18,256 nt of DNA from positions 1 through 18,256 of the forward strand of contig JBMNUF010000033.1 of assembly GCA_050946115.1 (NCBI GenBank). The letters run 5' to 3'. The translations under genes and the position numbers were made by a program. Source of the stretch: CAYFRC01 sp050946115. GTDB lineage: Bacteria; Bacillota; Clostridia; Christensenellales; Aristaeellaceae. The notes beneath the pieces were generated by a model. That model had not been told where the DNA came from, ran no database searches, and was given only the letters and a program-made list of their open reading frames with translations. Positions 1-7,150 of this stretch are shown here, piece after piece; within the stretch, counting starts at the first letter, position 1; each line of letters opens with the position of its first letter.

Positions 1-352
1 GTTTGCAAAGGCCTTTTTGTCCTTCTCCGCAACGTATTTCAGTGTGTTTCGGACGACATGTACGATGCACCGCTGGTGCTCAGTCATGGGATACGCCGCC
101 GATATAGCCTCCTTGATTCCCGTCAATCCGTCCGCACAGAGCACAAATATATCCCTGATGCCTCGGTTTTTCAGCTCATTCAGCACGGAAAGCCAGTATT
201 TTGCACTTTCATTCTCGCCGATTGTGATGCTGGGCACCTCCTTGTACCCTTCCTCGTTGATTCCCATGACGACGTACGCTGCCGTCTTTCGGATAACTGA
301 ATTGTCGCGCACATTGAACACTATGGCATCTATGAAGACTATCGGGAGCCTG
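1..352 (-). pseudogene. IS256-family (mutator-type) transposase fragment
   Basis: Read on the minus strand, this stretch encodes the middle of an IS256/mutator-type DDE transposase. It begins with LPIVFIDAIVFNVRDNS (the block around the first catalytic Asp), continues through a GENESAKYWLSVLNELKNRG segment, then VLCADGLTGIKEAI (second Asp) and TEHQRCIVHVVRNTLKYV. The N-terminal part, usually about 150-180 residues, is missing. Homology stops abruptly near 352 at a long inverted repeat. The fragment runs off the left edge, so the C-terminal catalytic Glu and the far IS end are not visible. The frame is open to the edge. With no start codon or N-terminal DNA-binding region it is almost certainly non-functional. 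The family call is confident; the exact breakpoint is uncertain by about 10 bases. Confidence 0.85.
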
Positions 353-432
353 TAAAGAATTTTTTGTAAACGCACCGCCTTCTGTGATAGAATAAAACAC
401 AGGAGGCGGTGCGTTTACAGAAAATTTTTCAC
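353..432. repeat. Long imperfect inverted repeat between two transposase remnants
   Basis: The core arms are 365-386 and 398-419, 22 bases each with one mismatch, around an 11-base spacer (387-397). Each arm contains TGTAAACGCACCGCC or its reverse complement. Similarity continues outward into the AT-rich flanks (AGAATTTTT on the left, AAAATTTTT on the right), giving arms of about 33 bases. The arrangement looks like two copies of the same IS end head to head, or a small palindromic element. It sits exactly where the IS256-like frame and the IS30-like frame both stop. It could fold into a strong hairpin, but has no clear U-tract on either strand that would make it an obvious terminator. Confidence 0.75.
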
Positions 433-773
433 GGACTCGCGAGATATTCAAGACAATTATCGTGGATAACGGAAGCGAGTTTTTGTCATTTGAGCGCCTG
501 GAGCGCTCCGGACGCTCAAAAGGCAAACGGAGAACAATGATATACTATGCGCATCCGTGCAGCGCGTGGGAGCGTGGTAGCAACGAGAATCAAAACAAGC
601 TAATCCGGCGTTTCATACTGAAGGGAACGGATATAGGGTAGCTATCGAAGGAAGATATCGAGCGAATCCAATATTGGATGAATCACTACCCCAGAAGGTG
701 GTTTGACTACCAATCCCCCGCACAGCGTTGTACCCTCGACTTACTCGATGCTTATCTAAGGGCGGCAATTTAA
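432..773 (+). pseudogene. IS30-family transposase C-terminal remnant with amber codon
   Basis: The plus-strand frame encodes the C-terminal half of an IS30-type DDE integrase: IFKTIIVDNGSEF (catalytic Asp), YYAHPCSAWERGSNENQN, LIRRFILKGTDIG, then an in-frame TAG at 639-641, then LSKEDIERIQYWMNHYPRRW with the catalytic Glu region, ending at TAA 771-773. The WERGSNEN and NHYPRR blocks are diagnostic of IS30. The N-terminal helix-turn-helix half is absent, cut off at the inverted repeat near 432. The bases after the stop (AATTTAACTTGCAAT) resemble the right end of many IS30-like elements, so the element probably ended near 785. Truncation plus the TAG make this a dead copy. Confidence 0.87.
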
Positions 774-811
774 CTTGCAATCCGCGCGTATTGTAAACTT
801 TTCAAATCGGC

Positions 812-840
812 TTGACAGCGGCGGTCCGAGTCAGTATAAT
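812..840 (+). promoter_or_regulatory. Sigma-A promoter of the tRNA-Ser pair
   Basis: A consensus -35 TTGACA (812-817) and consensus -10 TATAAT (835-840) are separated by 17 bases. The -10 ends 18 bases before the first tRNA base, so both tRNA genes are probably transcribed from here. Confidence 0.9.
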
Positions 841-858
841 AAATAAGCCGATTGTCGA

Positions 859-944
859 GGAGAGATGGCCGAGCGGTTGAAGGCGCCGGTCTTGAAAACC
901 GGTGATGTCGAAAGGCACCGGGGGTTCGAATCCCTCTCTCTCCG
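859..944 (+). tRNA. tRNA-Ser(TGA)
   Basis: This is a class II tRNA. The acceptor stem GGAGAGA (859-865) pairs with TCTCTCC (937-943), with discriminator G at 944. The anticodon loop CTTGAAA carries TGA, which reads UCA/UCG serine codons. A long variable arm is present, and the T arm has loop TTCGAAT between GGGGG and CCCTC. CCA is not encoded. It is first in a two-gene unit, 15 bases before the next serine tRNA. Confidence 0.96.
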
Positions 945-959
945 CTTTTCGGGCCATGT

Positions 960-1051
960 GGAGAAGTACCCAAGAGGCCGAAGGGGCTCCCCTGCTAAGG
1001 GAGTAGTGCCGGATAACGGCAGCGAGGGTTCAAATCCCTCCTTCTCCGCCA
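960..1051 (+). tRNA. tRNA-Ser(GCT)
   Basis: This is a class II tRNA. The acceptor GGAGAAG (960-966) pairs with CTTCTCC (1041-1047), discriminator G1048, followed by an encoded CCA (1049-1051). The anticodon loop CTGCTAA carries GCT, which reads AGC/AGU serine codons. The long variable arm and the T loop TTCAAAT are both clear. Unlike its partner upstream, it encodes its own CCA end. Confidence 0.96.
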
Positions 1052-1054
1052 GAT

Positions 1055-1091
1055 AAGGCAGCAGATACCGATGAAAATCTGCTGCCTTTTT
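1055..1091 (+). terminator. Rho-independent terminator of the tRNA unit
   Basis: GGCAGCAGAT (1057-1066) and ATCTGCTGCC (1077-1086) form a perfect 10-bp stem with a 10-base loop, followed directly by five T's (1087-1091). It starts 4 bases after the CCA of the second tRNA. Confidence 0.93.
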
Positions 1092-1396
1092 CTACTTTTT
1101 AAGGTATTTTTGACGTGTACGAGGAGAGAAGGCTCCGGCATTTTCGGACGGAGACGTCCGATATACCAAAGCTGAACGGATGCACTCTTTCTTATGCCGT
1201 AGGGTACTCATGGGGATGGTTTCCGGTATGTTAGCGAAATATCGGCAAATCCTTACTTGCAAGACTCGTGGAATTGTGCTATGATTGACCTGTTGTGTTT
1301 GGCTGGGGTGCCCAATTTGGACGGTTCGATTGTTCCGATTCCTGATCGGAAGACCACGGCGATTCACAAAAAAATCATTATGCGGGAGGCAAGCTT
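1092..1396 (+). other. Intergenic region with two hairpins and the SDR leader
   Basis: No convincing gene is seen in these 305 bases. They contain a perfect 7-bp hairpin with a GAGA (GNRA) tetraloop at 1144-1161, the SDR promoter (1257-1285), and a leader of about 100 bases. The leader holds another 7-bp stem, TTCCGAT/ATCGGAA at 1333-1351 with a 5-base loop. Neither hairpin has a T-tract and no known riboswitch class was recognised. Confidence 0.5.
1257..1285 (+). promoter_or_regulatory. Probable promoter of the SDR gene
   Basis: A -35-like TTGCAA (1257-1262) lies 17 bases from -10 TATGAT (1280-1285), which carries an extended -10 TGC just upstream (1277-1279). It would give a leader of roughly 105 bases before the ATG at 1397. 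Confidence 0.65.
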
Positions 1397-2167
1397 ATGA
1401 AGAGGATGGCAGGGAAGGTCGCTATTATCACGGGAGCTGGAAACGGTATGGGCAAGGGAACGGCCGAGCTGTTTTTGGAAGAAGGCGCAAAGGTAGTTGG
1501 CGTCGACATCGCAAAGGGATCGTTGGATTATCTGAATGAGAATCCCGACGCCCTCGCCGTATACGCGGACATTACCACGAACGACGGCATCGAAGAGATC
1601 GCTTCCAAGGCTATGGAAAAGTTCGGTCGCATCGACGTTTTGTGCAATATTGCAGGCATCAACGACCTGTGCAAGACGATGGATGAAACGACGGAAGAGG
1701 TTTGGGACAGGGTCCACAATTTGGACCTGAAAGCACCCTTTATGCTTTCAAAGCGCATCGTCGCGGAGATGGTAAAGAACCCCGGCGAGAAGAAAGGCGC
1801 GATCCTGAACATCGGCTCTTTGGCCGCCTATGCCGGCAACCATGGTCCCAGCTATTCTGCCGCGAAACACGGCCTGGTCGGCCTGACCATGTCTATGGCG
1901 GTAGGCCTCATCCAGCAGGGCATCCGCACAAACTGCATCCATCCGGGCGGAGTAAACACGAACATCGAGACGCATTCGGGCGGAAAATACAGCGAAAAAG
2001 GCATGCAGATGCTGATCGACATTACCGGAAAATGGCCGGCAAACATCGGCGGCTATGCGGATACCATCGACATCGCGAGGGCCGCGCTGTTCCTGTGCAG
2101 CGACGAATCCAGCCACATCAACGGAGCGTTCCTGCCCGTCGATAACGGCATGTCCGTAACCGGCTGA
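1397..2167 (+). CDS. SDR-family NAD(P)-dependent oxidoreductase
   Basis: This is a classical short-chain dehydrogenase/reductase of 256 residues, the usual family length. The Rossmann cofactor motif TGAGNGMG is at residues 12-19. Asp37 at the end of the second strand (VVGVDIA) suggests preference for NAD over NADP. CNIAG (83-87) replaces the usual NNAG, Asn108 fits the structural Asn of the catalytic tetrad, and Ser141, Tyr153 and Lys157 (YSAAK) supply the rest. A PGGVNT stretch follows. The end, INGAFLPVDNGMSVTG, is typical of FabG-like enzymes. The start is supported by GGAGG at 1385-1389, 7 bases before the ATG. It sits alone between a tRNA unit and a convergent gene, so context gives no substrate. 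It could be a ketoacyl reductase, sugar-alcohol or steroid dehydrogenase; the family is certain, the substrate is not. Confidence 0.95.
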   Translation: MKRMAGKVAIITGAGNGMGKGTAELFLEEGAKVVGVDIAKGSLDYLNENPDALAVYADITTNDGIEEIASKAMEKFGRIDVLCNIAGINDLCKTMDETTEEVWDRVHNLDLKAPFMLSKRIVAEMVKNPGEKKGAILNIGSLAAYAGNHGPSYSAAKHGLVGLTMSMAVGLIQQGIRTNCIHPGGVNTNIETHSGGKYSEKGMQMLIDITGKWPANIGGYADTIDIARAALFLCSDESSHINGAFLPVDNGMSVTG

Positions 2168-2218
2168 TGCGCTCATGTAAGCATAGACCATTTTCGTTTC
2201 TCCGATAGGAAAACAAAC

Positions 2219-2263
2219 GGGGCTGTCTCTCTTGGAACTTCGCGTTCCGAGTGAGACAGCCCC
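2219..2263 (-). terminator. Terminator downstream of the pRiA4b ORF-3-like gene
   Basis: GGGGCTGTCTC (2219-2229) pairs with GAGACAGCCCC (2253-2263). An inner stem, GGAAC/GTTCC (2234-2248), makes one long hairpin. On the minus strand it is followed by the T-rich CGTTTGTTTTCC, so it terminates leftward transcription, 36 bases beyond the distal stop codon at 2299. It may also stop SDR read-through, but lacks a T-tract on that strand. Confidence 0.8.
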
Positions 2264-2298
2264 GCAATGCTGTGTGGACAGAGTCGGATCGATGGGGA

Positions 2299-3036
2299 TC
2301 ACTTCTCCATGTATTTGCGATAGATGATATCCATCGAGCGCTGCGTCGGCGGCAGCCCATACTCATACATGTCCGCGAAAATGCGCGGTAGCTTTTTCAA
2401 CCGAAAGTTGATGTCATCCTTATCGAAGTGAGAAAGATCCAATTCGTCCGCGCCCAGCCATTCGCGCAATTCTTCGTATCACTCGCCCTGTTTCGCCTCA
2501 AATACTTCCGCGAGCTCCATGAGTCCGCCGGGGCCTCCACAATCTACGACGATGCCGAAGCCCTCGCCTTCGAGCACTCGGGGCAATTCCCTGGCGGGGA
2601 GCTCCTTGTCCACGATGACCGCTTCCAAAAGTAGGGTTACCTCCCACCCGTCGCCGAAATCGTAATAGAAGTACAGCTTTTCCCCAATCTCCGAAATCAC
2701 GCGGTACAGGAGCGTACGAACCGCGTCCCGGGACGTCTCGTCCCACTGCGTCTCCTCGTCCTGCACCTCGTAGCGGAGGGTTTCCGTCAATTCGTCTTCA
2801 TCGTAGTCGCGCCGCATCTCCTTCTCGGTCATCCACTTGCGAAGCTCCTTTTGCATATTCTCGCCCTTTGGAACCTCGATGCAAAACAGATGGCTGGCGT
2901 CCATTTCAAACATCGTCATGACGACATAGCCGAGCTTTGCCATAGAAACATTGTCCACGATCTGAAACCGCCGCCACATGCGAGGCTTATAATCGGTCAG
3001 CTCCGCGTAAAACTGGTAAATCGGTCGCGATGCCAT
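2299..3036 (-). pseudogene. pRiA4b ORF-3-like protein gene, interrupted by in-frame TGA
   Basis: The gene opens with an ATG preceded by AGGAGGG 7 bases upstream. The first 185 codons (to the TGA at 2479-2481) match the plasmid pRiA4b ORF-3-like family: YQFYAELTDYKPRMWRRFQI at residues 7-26, YYDFGDGWEV around 124-133, and DCGGPGG at 165-171. After the TGA the same frame stays open for 59 more codons (YEELREWLGADELDLSHF, then INFRLKKLPRIF) to a second TGA at 2299-2301. This tail is what the family normally has after the CGGPGG block, so the TGA looks like a recent nonsense change. A terminator lies just past the distal stop. The product is either a truncated 185-residue protein (2479-3036) or none. 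The family's function is poorly known. Confidence 0.8.
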
Positions 3037-3066
3037 GAATCATCCCTCCTCGCATGTCGTACCTGT

Positions 3067-3096
3067 ATTGTACTACCGCACCTCCCGATTTGTCAA
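3067..3096 (-). promoter_or_regulatory. Promoter of the pRiA4b ORF-3-like gene
   Basis: On the minus strand, TTGACA (3091-3096) and TACAAT (3067-3072) are 18 bases apart, about 30 bases before the ATG. The -35 begins about 30 bases after the stop of the carB-dapF gene. No terminator was seen between the two genes, so read-through from the arginine operon is possible. Confidence 0.75.
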
Positions 3097-3124
3097 CGAA
3101 ATCACGCCTTTCATCGTACATGAA

Positions 3125-6100
3125 TCAATATTCGAATTCGCCTTCGAACACCATAACGGCGCTTCCGGTCAGGGTGATGCCGTCGTTTTCGTAGCGGACG
3201 GTCATGTCGCCGCCCTTGAGCTTGACGAGGATGTCCTTGCCCTCGTCGCAGAAGCCGTTTTTGATCGCCGCAACCGCTGCAGCGACCGCGCCCGTGCCGC
3301 AGGCATAGGTCTCGCCGTTGCCGCGCTCCCAAACGCGCATGCGCAGCATCGTGCGGTTGATCACGCGCACGAATTCCGCATTCACGCCCTCGGGGAAGAA
3401 GGGGTCTTCCTCGAATGCGGGCCCGATTTCCGAAAGGTTCAGGGCGTCGATCGCGTCGATGAAGGTGACGGCGTGCGGATTGCCGACAGAAAGGCAGGTA
3501 ACGGCGTATTCCTTCCCGCCGATCGCAATCGGCGCGTTGACGACGCTTTCGGCGTCGGACATTACGGGGATATCCTTCGGGTTCCAGACGGGCGAACCCA
3601 TGTCCACGGACACGCTGCTCACCATGCCGTCCCTGAGATACAGCCGCATTTTGCGGATGCCGCTCGCCGTTTCGACCGACATAGTCTCGCTGCGGATATA
3701 GCCCTTGTCGTACAGGTACTTTCCGACGCAGCGCAGGTTATTGCCCGCCATGCGGCCTTCGCTTCCGTCCTTGTTGAAACTGCGCATTTTAACGTCCGCG
3801 ACGCGCGAGTGCTCCATCAAGACGATGCCGTCGCCGCCGATGCCGTAATGCGGCGTGCAGAGGCTCACGCAGAGCGATTCGGGGCAGGTGATGCGCTTGT
3901 CGAAATTCTCCACGAAGATGTAGTCGTTGCCGCAGGACTGCATTTTTGCGAAGCGAATCTTCTGCCGCCACGGGCGCATGTTGTTGATGTCCACGAGCTC
4001 CGTGTTGTGCAGCGTAAAGCGGCTCTCGATGATGTCGGCAAAGGCGTTTGCGGTGTCGAGCGAGGTAAAGCACGGAACGCCGCTCTGCATGGCGTGGCGG
4101 TGCAGCGAGGTATAGTCGCCGACGGTCGAATCGATCACGGCACCCGTGTAGATGACGCAGCGTATCTTCCCGGCTTCGATGAGCGGCAGAATATCTTCAT
4201 TTTTGAGCGTCACCACGTCGACGCCGATGCTGCGAATCGCTTCCGCCGTGCCCGCCGTCGCATACAGGCACATTTTCAGGTCAAAGAAGCGCTTCGCCGT
4301 GGTGATGATCTCCTGGTTGTCGTGCTCGTCCACGCTGATGAATACGCCTACGCCCTCGCCGTGCCGCGCGGGGATCGTGAGGTTCGCGGCGGTAAGGCCC
4401 TTGATGAGCGCCTCCGCCATGGTCTTTCCGAGGCCGAGTACCTCGCCCGTGGATTTCATTTCGGGGCCTAAGATGGAGTTTGCGCCGTTGAGCTTTTCAA
4501 AGGAGAACACCGGCACTTTCACCGCGTAGTACGGCGGCGTTCGATAGAGACCAACGCCGTAGCCCATGTCGGCGAGCTTTCCGCCGAGCATGACCCTCGC
4601 TGCTAGATCCACGATCGGCACACCCGTCACCTTGCTGATGTACGGCACGGTGCGGGAGGCGCGCGGGTTCACCTCGATCACGTAGAGCTCCCCGTCGAAG
4701 ATCAGGTACTGGATGTTGACGAGCCCCTTCGTGCCCAGCGCGAGTGCGAGCTTTTCGGAGCAGTCGCAGATGCGCTTTAGGTGCACGTCATTGAGGTTGA
4801 AAGGGGGATACACGGCGATGGAGTCGCCGCTGTGGACGCCCGCGCGCTCGACGTGCTCCATGATGCCGGGGATGAGAACGTCCGTGCCGTCCGAAACCAC
4901 GTCCACCTCGAGCTCAATGCCCGGCATGTACTTGTCCACGAGCACGGGGTTGTCGATTCCGCCGGAGAGGATGCGGTCCATGTAGGTGGTTGTCATTTCG
5001 TCGCTGTAGGAGATGGTCATGTTCTGCCCGCCGATGACGTAGCTCGGGCGCAATAGCACGGGATAGCCGAGGGCATTTGCGGCGGAGAGTGCCTCGGAGA
5101 GCGTCTTCACGCCCATGCCCTTCGGGCGGCGGATGTTGAACTGTTCGAGCAGCGCGTCGAATTTCGCGCGATCTTCCGCGATGTCGATGCCCTCTGCGGA
5201 CGTGCCGAGGATCGGGATGTTGTTGTCGTCGAGGAATTTGGTGAGCTTGATCGCCGTCTGTCCGCCGAATGCCACGACGACGCCGATGGGCTTTTCCACA
5301 TCGATAATGTGCATGACGTCCTCGGGCGTGAGCGGCTCGAAATAGAGTCGATCCGCCGTGTCGTAGTCGGTGGAGACGGTTTCGGGGTTGTTGTTGATGA
5401 TGACCACGTCGTACCCCATGTCGCGCAGCGTCCATACGCAGTGTACGCTCGAATAGTCGAACTCGATGCCCTGCCCGATTCGGATGGGGCCGGAGCCGAG
5501 CACGATGACGACGGGGCGCCCGCTGCGCGGAAAAGAGCGCGCTTCGCAATCGGAATCGTACACGGAATAGAAGTACGGGCGATCCCTGCCGAACACATGC
5601 GTGCAGGTGGAGACGATTTTGTACGATGCGGGCGCGCGCTCGATCTTCTTTGCGCCGGAGATGCGCCTGAGCGCGCCGTCCGTGTAGCCGTAGCTCCGTC
5701 CGAGGGCGATGTTTTGCTTTGTAGCGCCTTCCTTGGCGAGCTTGATCTCGAATTCGGCGAGGTTGCGGATTTTCCGCAGGAAATACCAGTCGATCTTCGT
5801 GATGTCGTAGATGGTTTCATCGGAGACGCCCTGTTTCATCGCCTCAAACACGGTGAAAATGCGCCTGTCGTCCTGATCACGCAGGCGGGAGAGCACGTCG
5901 CGGTTGTACAGCGGCGGCGCGTTCAGCGTATCGAAGCCGTTCTCCGTGCCGCGAACCGCCTTCATCAGCGCCATTTCAAAGGTCGGCGCGATGGACATGA
6001 CCTCGCCCGTCGCCTTCATCTGCGTTCCGAGCCTGCGGTTGGAGCCGTAGAACTTCTCGAACGGCCATTTGGGGAATTTGACGACCGTGTACTTCACGTC

Positions 6101-7144
6101 CGGCTCAAAGCCGAGCAGCGAAGCGCCCGTTTCGGGGTTGGAGATTTCGCCCAGCGTGTAGCCCAGCGCGAGGCGCGTCGTCACCTTGGCGATGGGATAG
6201 CCCGTCGCCTTGGAAGCGAGCGCGGAGGAGCGCGATACGCGCGGGTTCACCTCGATCACGGCGTATTCCGAGCCATCGGGCTTGAGCGCGAACTGGCAGT
6301 TGCAGCCGCCGATGATGCCGACAGAGCGGACGATGTCGAGCGCGGCGCCGGCAAGCATGGAATATTCGCGTTCCGATAGCGTCACCGCGGGTGCGACCAC
6401 GATGGAATCGCCCGTGTGGATGCCGACGGGATCGACGTTTTCCATGGAGCAGACGATGACGGCGTTGCCGAGCGCGTCGCGCATGGTCTCAAACTCGATT
6501 TCCTTCCAGCCGGCGATGCACTTTTCCACCAGAATCTGCTTGATGGGGGACATGTCCAGCCCGATTTTTGCGATGGATTCCAATTCCTCCCGCGTCTCCG
6601 CGATGCCGCCGCCGGAGCCGCCCAAGGTGAACGCGGGGCGGATGATCACGGGGTAGCCGATCTCATCCGCAATGGCGCGCGATTCTTCCATGGTGTTGGC
6701 GATGCCGGAGGGCACGCAGGGCTGCCCGATTTCTTCCATGGCGTCGCGGAAGAGCTCGCGGTCTTCGGCCTTGTCGATCGCGTCGATGTCGGTGCCGAGC
6801 AGGCGCACGCCGAACCGTTCGAGCACGCCCGCGCGCTTGAGCTGCATTGCGATGGTGAGTCCCGTCTGTCCGCCGAGCCCCGCAAGCAGGCCGTCGGGTC
6901 GCTCTTTTTCGATGACGCGGGCGACGGTTGTCGCGTTGAGCGATTCGAGGTAGATTTCGCTCGCTAAGTTTTTGTCGGTCATGATGGTGGCAGGGTTGGA
7001 GTTGACCAAAACGACGTCCAACCCCTCTTCCTTGAGCACACGGCACGCCTGTGCGCCCGCGTAGTCGAATTCGGCCGCCTGCCCGATTACGATGGGACCC
7101 GAACCGATCATGAGAACCTTGTGGATGCTCTTGTCAAGCGGCAT
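3125..7144 (-). CDS. carB: CarB-DapF fusion: carbamoyl-phosphate synthase large subunit joined to diaminopimelate epimerase
   Basis: One uninterrupted frame of 1339 codons. Residues 1 to about 1055 are a near full-length CarB (usual length about 1070). The N-terminal ATP-grasp half begins GSGPIVIGQAAEFDYAG, the second half has GSGPIRIGQGIEFDYSS from residue 550, and an MGS-like allosteric domain covers roughly 935-1045. Residues about 1062-1339 are a whole DapF: FAKMQSCGNDY (Asn1073), FNKDGSEGRMAGNNLRC, SVGNPHAV, GVNAEFV, WERGNGETYACGTG (Cys1282). There is almost no linker. At the first catalytic Cys position the protein has Ala1133 (codon GCG at 3746-3748). Met1056 could be an internal start but lacks a well-placed Shine-Dalgarno. 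The ATG is 6 bases after the argF stop, with GGAGG inside the end of argF, suggesting translational coupling. No carA is nearby. CarB makes carbamoyl phosphate; DapF interconverts LL- and meso-diaminopimelate. Confidence 0.96.
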   Translation of the reverse strand: MPLDKSIHKVLMIGSGPIVIGQAAEFDYAGAQACRVLKEEGLDVVLVNSNPATIMTDKNLASEIYLESLNATTVARVIEKERPDGLLAGLGGQTGLTIAMQLKRAGVLERFGVRLLGTDIDAIDKAEDRELFRDAMEEIGQPCVPSGIANTMEESRAIADEIGYPVIIRPAFTLGGSGGGIAETREELESIAKIGLDMSPIKQILVEKCIAGWKEIEFETMRDALGNAVIVCSMENVDPVGIHTGDSIVVAPAVTLSEREYSMLAGAALDIVRSVGIIGGCNCQFALKPDGSEYAVIEVNPRVSRSSALASKATGYPIAKVTTRLALGYTLGEISNPETGASLLGFEPDVKYTVVKFPKWPFEKFYGSNRRLGTQMKATGEVMSIAPTFEMALMKAVRGTENGFDTLNAPPLYNRDVLSRLRDQDDRRIFTVFEAMKQGVSDETIYDITKIDWYFLRKIRNLAEFEIKLAKEGATKQNIALGRSYGYTDGALRRISGAKKIERAPASYKIVSTCTHVFGRDRPYFYSVYDSDCEARSFPRSGRPVVIVLGSGPIRIGQGIEFDYSSVHCVWTLRDMGYDVVIINNNPETVSTDYDTADRLYFEPLTPEDVMHIIDVEKPIGVVVAFGGQTAIKLTKFLDDNNIPILGTSAEGIDIAEDRAKFDALLEQFNIRRPKGMGVKTLSEALSAANALGYPVLLRPSYVIGGQNMTISYSDEMTTTYMDRILSGGIDNPVLVDKYMPGIELEVDVVSDGTDVLIPGIMEHVERAGVHSGDSIAVYPPFNLNDVHLKRICDCSEKLALALGTKGLVNIQYLIFDGELYVIEVNPRASRTVPYISKVTGVPIVDLAARVMLGGKLADMGYGVGLYRTPPYYAVKVPVFSFEKLNGANSILGPEMKSTGEVLGLGKTMAEALIKGLTAANLTIPARHGEGVGVFISVDEHDNQEIITTAKRFFDLKMCLYATAGTAEAIRSIGVDVVTLKNEDILPLIEAGKIRCVIYTGAVIDSTVGDYTSLHRHAMQSGVPCFTSLDTANAFADIIESRFTLHNTELVDINNMRPWRQKIRFAKMQSCGNDYIFVENFDKRITCPESLCVSLCTPHYGIGGDGIVLMEHSRVADVKMRSFNKDGSEGRMAGNNLRCVGKYLYDKGYIRSETMSVETASGIRKMRLYLRDGMVSSVSVDMGSPVWNPKDIPVMSDAESVVNAPIAIGGKEYAVTCLSVGNPHAVTFIDAIDALNLSEIGPAFEEDPFFPEGVNAEFVRVINRTMLRMRVWERGNGETYACGTGAVAAAVAAIKNGFCDEGKDILVKLKGGDMTVRYENDGITLTGSAVMVFEGEFEY

Positions 7145-7150
7145 ATCCGA

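Noticed and set aside
865..1056. Small open frame over the serine tRNAs
   Set aside because: It is made entirely of the two tRNA genes; structures and anticodons are unambiguous.
2479..2481. Selenocysteine at the in-frame TGA of the pRiA4b ORF-3-like gene
   Set aside because: No redox motif surrounds it, the family does not have a Cys there, and no convincing SECIS-like hairpin was seen directly after the codon.
3035..4471. Long plus-strand open frame of 478 codons opposite dapF and the CarB end
   Set aside because: It is the antisense shadow of the CarB-DapF gene in GC-rich sequence: rich in His, Ala, Val and Asp repeats, with no recognisable domain. The minus-strand frame has clear family motifs.
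5309..6379. Plus-strand open frame of 356 codons opposite carB
   Set aside because: Antisense shadow with biased composition and no motifs; the carB frame is conserved throughout.
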